A DNA stretch of 8,519 nucleotides from Acidobacteriaceae bacterium. Lineage in GTDB: Bacteria; Acidobacteriota; Terriglobia; Terriglobales; Acidobacteriaceae. The translations under genes were made by a program, and so were the position numbers. Each line of letters begins with the position of its first letter. Within the stretch, counting starts at the first letter, position 1. A model generated the notes under the pieces. The model made no database searches. It saw only the letters and a list, made by a program, of their open reading frames with translations, and was not told the DNA's origin. Below are positions 1-6,686 of this stretch, piece by piece. Location: NCBI GenBank assembly GCA_003166055.1, contig PMWR01000105.1:1-8519 (forward strand), in the 5' to 3' direction.

Positions 1-813
1 GGCAACAACGTGCAGCACTTCGATATTCCAGGCGAGCACAACCAACTGGTGATCGTGGCCGAGTCGGTGGTGGAGCAGCAGGTGCTGCCCGATGTGCCCC
101 GTTTCCTGTCGCCCGATGCCTGGGAGGCGCTCGACGACCTGGTCGAGGCCGGCGACTACCAGGAGATGCTGCTGCCCTCGACCTTTGCCGTCGAGACTCC
201 GGCGCTGACGCTGCTGGCCAAGCAGATGGGCGTCACCCGGCGGGACGATCCGCTGATGCTGGTGCAGGAACTGAACCAGCGGCTCTTCGACTACTTCGAG
301 TATGTGCCCCGCTCGACGCGCGTGGACTCGCCGATCGACGAAGCCATCGTCAGCGGCAAGGGCGTCTGCCAGGACTTTGCCCACACCATGATCGCGCTTT
401 TGCGCCACGTGCGGATTCCGGCCCGCTATGTTTCCGGCTACTTGTACCGGAGCCGCGAGGACCACGATCGCTCCACGCCGGACGCCACCCACGCCTGGGT
501 CGATGTGCTGCTGCCGTATCTGGGTTGGGTGGGATTCGATCCCACCAACAACCTGGTGGCCCACCACCGGCACATCCGCACGGCCGTGGGCCGCGATTAC
601 GCCGATGTGCCTCCGACGCACGGCATCTTCCGCGGCAAGGCCGACAGCGAGCTCTATGTGGCCGTGCATGTGGAGGCCAGCGACCGGCCGCCGGCCCTGG
701 ACCGCAAGCTGCCCATCCCGAACGACTGGACCGTGCTGGTGGAGCGCGCCCAACAGCCTCCGCAGCCCATTTTGCCCTTCATTGATTTGCAGCAGATGCA
801 GCAACAGCAATAG
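1..813 (+). CDS. Transglutaminase-like cysteine peptidase family protein, 5' end outside window
   Basis: This is a bacterial transglutaminase-like protein. The reading frame is open to the window edge and the first residues (GNNVQHFDIPG) already match the middle of the family's N-terminal beta domain, so the true start lies upstream. Counting the GTG at 10 as residue 1, the core domain spans about residues 85-200. The catalytic Cys is C120 in GKGVCQDFAH, the His is H161 in DATHAWVDV, and the Asp is D177 in GFDPTNN, so the triad is complete. The C-terminus is a Gln-rich tail (LQQMQQQQ) ending at TAG 811-813. In many bacteria this family sits beside genes for an alpha-E protein and a circularly permuted ATP-grasp protein; those would lie upstream and are not visible. 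The exact substrate is unknown: members may act as proteases or amide-bond transferases. Family assignment is firm; function is not. Confidence 0.9.
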   Translation, partial: GNNVQHFDIPGEHNQLVIVAESVVEQQVLPDVPRFLSPDAWEALDDLVEAGDYQEMLLPSTFAVETPALTLLAKQMGVTRRDDPLMLVQELNQRLFDYFEYVPRSTRVDSPIDEAIVSGKGVCQDFAHTMIALLRHVRIPARYVSGYLYRSREDHDRSTPDATHAWVDVLLPYLGWVGFDPTNNLVAHHRHIRTAVGRDYADVPPTHGIFRGKADSELYVAVHVEASDRPPALDRKLPIPNDWTVLVERAQQPPQPILPFIDLQQMQQQQ

Positions 814-819
814 CTTTAC

Positions 820-851
820 CCGGCTGCAATGGCGCAGCTGGCGAGTTTTTT
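820..851 (+). terminator. Possible intrinsic terminator after the transglutaminase gene
   Basis: An 8-bp stem pairs 820-827 with 834-841 (one G-T pair) around a six-base loop, 828-833. Four bases (842-845) separate the stem from a run of six T at 846-851. It starts seven bases after the stop codon, where a terminator is expected. The gap between stem and T run makes it weaker than a textbook case. Confidence 0.45.
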
Positions 852-921
852 GGGAGGAGAAAACGGATTTTTGTTGAATCCGGGGTGAATCTCGGACAAG
901 ATAAAAGTCAATTCATTCTTG

Positions 922-946
922 GCGCTTCTCCCCGAAGACGCTTTTT
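922..946 (+). terminator. Second terminator-like hairpin in the intergenic region
   Basis: GCG-CTTC (922-928) pairs with GAAG-CGC (934-941, with A938 bulged) around the loop TCCCC. Five T (942-946) follow directly. The shape is that of a short intrinsic terminator on the plus strand, about 110 bases after the transglutaminase stop codon. It could be a back-up terminator for that gene or part of the structured leader that follows. The stem is short and bulged, so the call is tentative. Confidence 0.35.
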
Positions 947-947
947 C

Positions 948-1004
948 AAGGTGACTCACTGCAAAGCCGCTCTTTGAGCTCCGTGGACATAAGTCACTTT
1001 TTTT
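948..1004 (+). other. Nested imperfect hairpin ending in a seven-T run, upstream of the TonB receptor gene
   Basis: Three co-linear stems nest inside each other. The outer stem pairs AAGGTGACT (948-956) with AGTCACTTT (992-1000), with one G-T pair. A short middle stem pairs CAC (957-959) with GTG (983-985). The inner hairpin pairs CAAAG (962-966) with CTTTG (972-976) around CCGCT. The outer arm runs into TTTTTTT (998-1004). It may be a terminator or attenuator, a small RNA 3' end, or the 5' half of the leader RNA that continues at 1007. No known RNA family was recognised. Confidence 0.4.
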
Positions 1005-1006
1005 GA

Positions 1007-1078
1007 GAGCAGACCATTACCCGGCAACCCTTCATCCACCGCGGGCCTTCACCGGGTCCGCACCTCATAAACCTGCTC
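1007..1078 (+). promoter_or_regulatory. Candidate structured 5' leader with GGCAACC motif (riboswitch-like) of the TonB receptor gene
   Basis: A closing stem pairs GAGCAG (1007-1012) with CTGCTC (1073-1078). Inside it ACCCGG (1019-1024) pairs perfectly with CCGGGT (1052-1057). The inner strand reads CCGGCAACCC, followed by CCACCGCGG and ACCGGGT. The CCGGCAACC...CCGCGG...CCGGGT order recalls, from memory, the 3' half of SAM-IV and SAM-I/IV-variant riboswitches. However, the GGTGCC element and the upstream P2 stem of that class are not evident. The element ends 42 bases before the Shine-Dalgarno of the TonB receptor gene. The pairings are seen directly; a ligand-sensing role is inference. Confidence 0.35.
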
Positions 1079-1120
1079 AACGCCATACCGCCATCACAGG
1101 CAGCGGAAGGCAAGACCTTT

Positions 1121-1126
1121 GGAGGA
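1121..1126 (+). promoter_or_regulatory. Shine-Dalgarno that fixes the TonB receptor start
   Basis: GGAGGA lies four bases before GTG 1131. A longer reading from TTG 1119 would place this Shine-Dalgarno inside the coding sequence and add four acidic-rich residues ahead of a good signal peptide, so GTG 1131 is the better start. Confidence 0.8.
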
Positions 1127-1130
1127 AGAC

Positions 1131-4100
1131 GTGAAACGATCCCTATGGGGATGGATGCTGTGCTGCATCCTTTCCGCCGCCACTCTCGCATCTGCCCAGA
1201 ACGCAACCACCTCTCTCCGCGGCGTCGTGAAGGACCCCAGCGGCGCGCTGGTTCCGGGCGCGAAGATCACCCTCGTGGACGAGGCCAACGACAAGACGCT
1301 CAGCGCCACCGCCAACAGCGCCGGGTTCTATGTCTTCCCTCTGATTCAGCCCGCTCGGTACACCATCACGGTGTCGGCCAGCGGCTTCAGCGACCAGGCC
1401 AAGACCGCCGAACTGCTGGTTGATCAGCCGGCCACTGTCGACTTCACCCTCTCGGTCCATGCCAGCCCGGTCACGGTCGACGTGAGCGCTACGGCGCAGA
1501 CCCTGAACACCTCCGACGCCACCCTGGGAGACTCGGTGGGCAACGTCACCATCGAGGCGCTGCCCATGGAGGGCCGCGACCCGGTGGCGCTGCTTACCCT
1601 CCAGCCCGGCGTGCTCTTCCTGGGCAATCCCGAGGAGAACGACACCATGGACAGCCGCAGCGGCTCGGTCAGCGGCGGCCGCTCCGACCAGGGCAACGTC
1701 ACCCTCGACGGCATGGACGACAACGACCAGATCGCCGGAACCGCCTTCACCGGCGTACTGCGTGCCACCCTCGACTCCACCGAGGAGTTCCGCGTCACCA
1801 CCTCCAACGGCACGGCCGACTCCGGCCGCAGTTCCGGGGCGCAGGTTTCGATTGTTACCAAAAGCGGTACCAACAGCTTCCATGGCGCGCTCTATGAGTA
1901 CTATCGCCCCACCAACACGGTGGCCAACCAGTGGTTCAACAAGTACCAGGAACTTTCGCTCGGTGAGCCGAATACGCCGCAGAAATATGTGATGAACACC
2001 TTTGGCGGCGACGTCGGCGGACCCATCAGGAAAGACAAGCTCTTCTTCTTCGCCAACTTCGAGGGGCAGCGCAAGGCCATCAACGATGTGGTCACCCGCA
2101 TCTTCCCCACGCAGCAGTTCTATAGCGGGCAACTGGGCTACCAGAATGGCAGCGGCGCGACAGAATGGCTGAATTCCACGCAGGTAGGGGCATTGGACGC
2201 CGACTGCAGCACCAATGTCGCCTGCGGCGTGAATCCCAACGTGCTGGCCTACTACCAACCCCTGGCGGCCAAAGGCTTCTATGGCACAGCGCCCACCGCC
2301 GGCGACGGCGTCAACAACGCCGGCTTCATCTTTGCCTCGCCCGCTCCGTCCACGCTGAACACCAGCATCGCCAAGATCGACTACAGCATCAGCAGCAAGC
2401 AGCACATCTTCTTCCGCGGCAACCTGCAGAAGGACACCTCGGCCGGAGACGAAAACGTTCCCGGCCAGCCCCCCGCCTACACGCATGAGGACAACACCAA
2501 GGGCTTGGCCTTCGGCCACACCTGGACCCCCACTTCCAACATCGTCAACGATGCGCGCTATGGCTTCATCCGCCAGGGGTATTCGACCCGCGGAGTCGGC
2601 TCCGGCACCGGCGATTGGGTCACCTTCCGCTTCCTCGCCCAGCCGATCTCGCATGCCCTGTCCACCATCGTCAACGTGCCGGTCCAGAACATCACCGACA
2701 ACTTCACCTGGACCAGGGGCGCCCATACGATGAGCCTTGGCGCCAACTGGCGCGGCATCCAGAACAATCGCGGCAGCGACGCAAACTCCTACTCCGGCGC
2801 CAGCACCAACCCCTACTGGATGTCCGGCTTCCCGAATTCCCCCGACGATCTCGGCACCGGTTTCGATAACTCCTACCAGATTGCCTATTCCACGCTGGTG
2901 GGAACGGTGCCGTCGACGACCCAGCAATACAACTATTCGGTCACCAGCCCCACCAGCGGCACGCTCTTTGCCGACGGCGCCTTCATCAACCGCCATTTCA
3001 AGGCCAACGAGTTCGAGTACTTCCTGCAGGACTCCTGGCGCGTCACGCCCACCCTGACGGTGACCTACGGTCTTCGCCACTCCATTCTTCAGGCGCCCTA
3101 CGAAACCAAGGGCCAGCAGATCTCGCCCACCGTCGACACCCACGAGTGGTTCCTCAAGCGCGGCGCGGCGGCGGCCCAGGGGAATGTCTTCGAGGACCCG
3201 CTCAGTTTCACGCCCAGCGGCAAGGCCAATCATCTTCCCGGTTACTGGGCCAAGCAGAAGACCAACCTCGCCCCGCGTCTCTCCCTCGTATACGCGCCCA
3301 ATCCGAGAACCAGCATCCGCGCCGGCGCCGGCATGTACTACGACCACTTCGGCCAGGGCATCGTGAACTCCTTTGACCAGGAAGGATCCTTTGGCCTGAG
3401 CAGCGCGGTCCAAAGCCCGGCCGGCAACTACACCATACAGAGCAGCCCGCGCTTCACCGGCCCGCAGGTAATTCCCCCGCTGGCCGGCTGCCCCAATGCC
3501 GCCTCCACCATCACCTATCCCTTCACGCCTTCCACCACGGCCGGGTGCGACTTTGCCATTACCTGGGGCATCGACAACCACCTCAAGACGCCCTATTCCT
3601 ACGCCATTGACTTTTCGTTCCAGCACGAGCTGCCCGGCGGATTTATCTTCGAGGAGAATTACGTGGGCCGTCTTGGGCGTCACCTGCTGGAACAGCTCGA
3701 TCTGGCCGAGCCGGTCAATCTGGTCGATAACAAGGGAGGCGGAGATTATTTTCATGCCGGCGCCGCACTCTCCAAGATCTCCGACCAAAACGGCGGTTGC
3801 AATCCCTATTCCTCGAACCCGTGCACGGTGCCCAACGTGCCTACCATTCAGTACTTCGAGGATGTCTTCCCGCAGATGCAGGGCTACGATTACGGCGGTG
3901 AGAGCGCGACACAGGCCATCTATAACAACGAATGGGCTCCCTACCGCTACGATTATGGCGAGACCACATCCCTGGCCGACCTCGACTTCTACTGCTACTA
4001 CACTTGCCCGAATGGTACCCAGTTCTGGCAGAGCCAGTTCTCCTCCCTCTATGCCTGGTCTTCCATCGGCACCAGCTCCTATCATGCCCTCCAGGTCACC

Positions 4101-4865
4101 TTGCGCCACCCCTCCAGCCACGGCTTCACCGCCGACCTCAACTACACCTTGTCCAAGTCCATCGACATGGGCTCGGGCGCAGAGCGCTCCAACGAGTTCT
4201 CCTCCGATTCGTTCGGCGGCGCCGGAATCCAGAACTCGTGGAACCCCAAGTTGAACAAAGGCGTTTCGGACTTCGATACCCGCCATCTGATCACGGTTGA
4301 CTGGGTTTATGCGGTTCCCGTGGGCCGCGGCAAGGCCGTGCTCGGCGGCGCAAATCACGTCGTGGACGCCTTGCTCGGCGACTGGCAGTTCTCCGGCCTG
4401 AGCCGCTGGGCCAGCGGCCTGCCTTTCTCCGTTACGGAGCCCGGCTGGTCTACCAACTGGCAGCAAGAGGGCTTCGGCGTCGTCACGGCGCCGGTCAAGG
4501 TGCAACGCCACATCGTCGGCGGTGTTCCGCAAGTCTTTGCGGGGGACACGGCCACGGCCATCAACAACGGCGTTACCAACGGCACGCCCATCCGCCTGCC
4601 CTATCCCGGTGAAGCGGGCCAGCGCAACAACTTTCGCGGCGATGGCTATCTGGACCTCGACTCCTCGCTGGCCAAGACCTGGAAGCTGCACGAACAAGTC
4701 AAGCTGAAGTTTGCCGGCGAAGTCTACAACGTCGCCAACAACGTCCGCTTCGACGACAGCCCGCTCAACCTCAACGGCGGCCTGACCAGTGGCACCTTCG
4801 GCGCCTACGGCGGCATGCTCACCACCTACCGCCGGATGCAATTCGGGCTTCGGGTGGACTTCTAG
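1131..4865 (+). CDS. Oar-like TonB-dependent receptor with N-terminal carboxypeptidase-regulatory domain
   Basis: This predicted outer-membrane transporter has 1244 residues, within the long size range usual for acidobacterial Oar-like receptors. It starts at GTG with MKRSLWGWM, a signal peptide with probable cleavage at ASA|Q near residue 23. Residues about 25-107 form a carboxypeptidase-regulatory / Cna-B-like beta domain (LRGVVKDPSGALVPGAKI, then GFYVFPLIQPARYTITV). The plug follows at about 115-245 (ALPMEGRD, VSGGRSDQGNVTLDG, IVTKSGTNSFHG). The rest should be the beta-barrel, ending in an aromatic Phe (LRVDF). All eight cysteines of the mature protein lie in four close pairs (359/365, 787/806, 890/898, 955/959), suggesting disulfides in surface loops. 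TonB and ExbBD would supply energy. The substrate cannot be read from sequence; the convergent arabinose genes hint at plant oligosaccharides. A structured leader precedes it. Confidence 0.93.
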   Translation: MKRSLWGWMLCCILSAATLASAQNATTSLRGVVKDPSGALVPGAKITLVDEANDKTLSATANSAGFYVFPLIQPARYTITVSASGFSDQAKTAELLVDQPATVDFTLSVHASPVTVDVSATAQTLNTSDATLGDSVGNVTIEALPMEGRDPVALLTLQPGVLFLGNPEENDTMDSRSGSVSGGRSDQGNVTLDGMDDNDQIAGTAFTGVLRATLDSTEEFRVTTSNGTADSGRSSGAQVSIVTKSGTNSFHGALYEYYRPTNTVANQWFNKYQELSLGEPNTPQKYVMNTFGGDVGGPIRKDKLFFFANFEGQRKAINDVVTRIFPTQQFYSGQLGYQNGSGATEWLNSTQVGALDADCSTNVACGVNPNVLAYYQPLAAKGFYGTAPTAGDGVNNAGFIFASPAPSTLNTSIAKIDYSISSKQHIFFRGNLQKDTSAGDENVPGQPPAYTHEDNTKGLAFGHTWTPTSNIVNDARYGFIRQGYSTRGVGSGTGDWVTFRFLAQPISHALSTIVNVPVQNITDNFTWTRGAHTMSLGANWRGIQNNRGSDANSYSGASTNPYWMSGFPNSPDDLGTGFDNSYQIAYSTLVGTVPSTTQQYNYSVTSPTSGTLFADGAFINRHFKANEFEYFLQDSWRVTPTLTVTYGLRHSILQAPYETKGQQISPTVDTHEWFLKRGAAAAQGNVFEDPLSFTPSGKANHLPGYWAKQKTNLAPRLSLVYAPNPRTSIRAGAGMYYDHFGQGIVNSFDQEGSFGLSSAVQSPAGNYTIQSSPRFTGPQVIPPLAGCPNAASTITYPFTPSTTAGCDFAITWGIDNHLKTPYSYAIDFSFQHELPGGFIFEENYVGRLGRHLLEQLDLAEPVNLVDNKGGGDYFHAGAALSKISDQNGGCNPYSSNPCTVPNVPTIQYFEDVFPQMQGYDYGGESATQAIYNNEWAPYRYDYGETTSLADLDFYCYYTCPNGTQFWQSQFSSLYAWSSIGTSSYHALQVTLRHPSSHGFTADLNYTLSKSIDMGSGAERSNEFSSDSFGGAGIQNSWNPKLNKGVSDFDTRHLITVDWVYAVPVGRGKAVLGGANHVVDALLGDWQFSGLSRWASGLPFSVTEPGWSTNWQQEGFGVVTAPVKVQRHIVGGVPQVFAGDTATAINNGVTNGTPIRLPYPGEAGQRNNFRGDGYLDLDSSLAKTWKLHEQVKLKFAGEVYNVANNVRFDDSPLNLNGGLTSGTFGAYGGMLTTYRRMQFGLRVDF

Positions 4866-4890
4866 CTCTCTCGCGAAAGCCCGCATGAAA

Positions 4891-4922
4891 CAACAGGCCG
4901 GAGCGGAAGCTCCGGCCTGTTG
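4891..4922. terminator. Perfect 14-bp hairpin between convergent genes, likely shared terminator
   Basis: Bases 4891-4904 pair perfectly with 4909-4922 (arm CAACAGGCCGGAGC) around the tetraloop GGAA. It sits in the 83-base gap between the stop of the TonB receptor gene (4865) and the stop of the GH51 gene (4949). On the minus strand three T follow after the arm's final G; on the plus strand no T run follows. It therefore looks like a stronger terminator for the minus-strand operon, and it probably also blocks read-through or protects the 3' end from the plus side. Confidence 0.7.
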
Positions 4923-4948
4923 CGTGAATGCAGGTTATTCGTTTCCCG

Positions 4949-6610
4949 CTAACTCAACTGGACCTCAATCTTCACCACCGAAGCGGGCGGGAAGGTGAAG
5001 CTCAGCGAGCCGGAGCGCAGGCTGACCTCGGCGGCGCGGGTCTTCACCTGGTCGGGTTGTTCGAGAGTGTTGTGGGCGTGGATGTCGCTCTCGGCGACCA
5101 CCCAGGCTTTGGCGCCGGCCGTACTTGCGCCGCGCAGGACGATTTCGGTCTCGCGCGGCTGGCTTACGTCGGGGTTGACCGCGGTGACGATCAGCGTCTT
5201 GTCCTTGAGCGAGGCCGATCCCTTCAGGCCCCAGAAGCTGGCCGGCTTGCCGTCGCGGTCATAGCGGACCTCAGGGGCTGAGAACTCGGAGCGCAGCGCC
5301 GTCCCGCCCTGGTGCGCCGCGTAGAGCTCGAAGACGTTGAAAACCGGCGTGGTGGCGAACTTGTCTCCGTGCGTGAGGAAGAGCGCATTGAGATTGTTGA
5401 CCAGTTGCGCGCAGGCGGCCATGCCCACCTTGTCGGCATTGCGGTTGAAGGTGTCGAGCGAAATGGCGGTCATTACGGCGTCGCGGACGGTGATCATCTG
5501 GCCCAGCAACTGTTCAGGAGAGTTTTCGGTGCCGGGGCGATACCAGGGGCCGTACTCATCCACGACAAGCTTCACCTTGTGATCGAGATCGAACTCGCCG
5601 AGCGCGGTCCAGTGATCGAGGATAATGCCCTCCATGCGATCGGTCTCCTTGCCCAACTCGTACCAGTCGATGGGGTCGAACTTGAGCGCGTCGCCCTTGC
5701 CTGCGTCCCAGTCCTGGGTCTTGCCGCGGGAGAGATTCCACGCGTAGTGATGGACGCTCAGGCCCCACACGCTGTGAGGATCGTGGCTGGGTTGGCCGTG
5801 ATAGAGCTTGTTGAAGAAACCGCGCGTCCAGGCCTGCTCGTCGCTGTTCGGTCCTGAGGCGACAAAGCGCAGCGGCACGCCGTAGCTGGGAACCCAGGTG
5901 GTGTAGCGCTTGAACTCGATGGCGTAGTCTTCGGGATCGAAGTTACCGCCGCAACCCCAGCTCTCGTTGCCCACACCCCAATAGCGCACGTTGTATGGAT
6001 CGCGAGAGCCGTCGGCCGCGCGGGTCTCGGCCAGCGTCGTGGTTCCGCGCGGCGAGTTGCAGTACTCCACCCAGTGATCGAAGTCGAGCGGCGTCAGGCT
6101 GCGCACATTGGCGGCGATGTAGGGCTCGGCGCCGCACAGCTTGCAGAAGCGGGCAAAATCGTCGGTGCCGAACTCGTTTGGCTCGTAAATTTGCGGAATA
6201 TTCTGCTTCTGTTGCGCGGCGGTGAAGTTATCGGTCCAGAAGTTGGTGCGGCGAGGGCGCTTGTTTCTGGGGCCGATGCCGTCGCGCCAGTCGTAACTGT
6301 CGGCAAAGCAGCCGCCCGGCCAGCGCACGACGGGAGCCTTGATGGCGCGCATCTTCTCAATGATTGTGGAGCGCAAGCCGTGCTGGTTGGGGATCTTCGA
6401 ATCCTCGCCGACGTAGATGCCGTCGTAGATGACCGAGCCGAGGTGCTCGGTAAAGTGCCCGTATATTTCGGGCGCGATGGTGGCGATAGGCTCGTCCACC
6501 AGGATTTCAATGTGGCTGTCCGTCTGCTGGGCCAAGGCTCGGCGCCGGCCAAAGACCAGCGCTGCGGCTGTAGATGCCGCTGCCGCTTTCAGGAAATTTC
6601 GCCGTTCCAT
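4949..6610 (-). CDS. abfA: GH51 alpha-L-arabinofuranosidase, Tat-exported
   Basis: Glycoside hydrolase family 51 enzyme of 553 residues that removes terminal alpha-L-arabinofuranosyl units from arabinan, arabinoxylan or their oligosaccharides with retention of configuration (EC 3.2.1.55). The start at 6610 is chosen because AAGGAG lies seven bases upstream and it opens a twin-arginine signal (ERRNFLKAAAAS) ending near ALA|Q. The frame is open further upstream to 6715, but that extension overlaps the araB end and lacks these signals. The (beta/alpha)8 catalytic domain begins near residue 35 (IAPEIYGHFTEHLG, then VVRWPGGCFADSYDW). The acid/base is E216 in GVGNESW and the nucleophile is E352 in VVDEYGPWY. 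A C-terminal beta-sandwich follows, ending IEVQLS. Family members are often cytoplasmic at about 500 residues; here the extra length is mostly the export signal. It lies 76 bases downstream of araB on the same strand. Confidence 0.93.
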   Translation of the reverse strand: MERRNFLKAAAASTAAALVFGRRRALAQQTDSHIEILVDEPIATIAPEIYGHFTEHLGSVIYDGIYVGEDSKIPNQHGLRSTIIEKMRAIKAPVVRWPGGCFADSYDWRDGIGPRNKRPRRTNFWTDNFTAAQQKQNIPQIYEPNEFGTDDFARFCKLCGAEPYIAANVRSLTPLDFDHWVEYCNSPRGTTTLAETRAADGSRDPYNVRYWGVGNESWGCGGNFDPEDYAIEFKRYTTWVPSYGVPLRFVASGPNSDEQAWTRGFFNKLYHGQPSHDPHSVWGLSVHHYAWNLSRGKTQDWDAGKGDALKFDPIDWYELGKETDRMEGIILDHWTALGEFDLDHKVKLVVDEYGPWYRPGTENSPEQLLGQMITVRDAVMTAISLDTFNRNADKVGMAACAQLVNNLNALFLTHGDKFATTPVFNVFELYAAHQGGTALRSEFSAPEVRYDRDGKPASFWGLKGSASLKDKTLIVTAVNPDVSQPRETEIVLRGASTAGAKAWVVAESDIHAHNTLEQPDQVKTRAAEVSLRSGSLSFTFPPASVVKIEVQLS

Positions 6611-6617
6611 TTCTTTG

Positions 6618-6623
6618 CTCCTT
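6618..6623 (-). promoter_or_regulatory. Shine-Dalgarno of the GH51 gene
   Basis: AAGGAG on the minus strand, seven bases before the ATG at 6610. It decides the start at the Tat signal rather than any upstream in-frame codon. The rest of the 76-base gap to araB (6611-6686) shows no clear terminator or promoter, which fits co-transcription. Confidence 0.75.
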
Positions 6624-6686
6624 GCTGATGAATCAATTCCTGTCGTAGTTCTAAGCCTGTATCCGAGCCGACTGGTCAGATTGGCC

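Noticed and set aside
871..905. Promoter from TTGAAT and the GATAAA-like box for the receptor gene
   Set aside because: The spacing is about 20 bases and both boxes match poorly. No convincing promoter could be placed in 814-1130.
948..1078. Firm call of a SAM riboswitch
   Set aside because: GGCAACC and flanking pairing are present, but the GGTGCC element and the characteristic upstream stem of SAM-I or SAM-IV are not recognisable. It is kept only as a candidate structured leader.
1119..1130. Four-residue longer TonB receptor from TTG 1119
   Set aside because: The Shine-Dalgarno GGAGGA at 1121-1126 would lie inside the coding sequence. GTG 1131 has correct spacing and opens directly on the signal peptide.
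994..1206. Small minus-strand frame of 70 codons over the leader and receptor start
   Set aside because: It overlaps the receptor start antisense, has no Shine-Dalgarno that I could see, and encodes no recognisable feature.
1143..4886. Open frame of 1247 codons antisense to the TonB receptor gene
   Set aside because: It mirrors almost the whole receptor gene, has no recognisable domain, and is rich in Gly, Val, Ala and Arg. This is the usual result of strong G/C third-position bias removing antisense stops. The sense strand has clear signal peptide, plug and barrel features.
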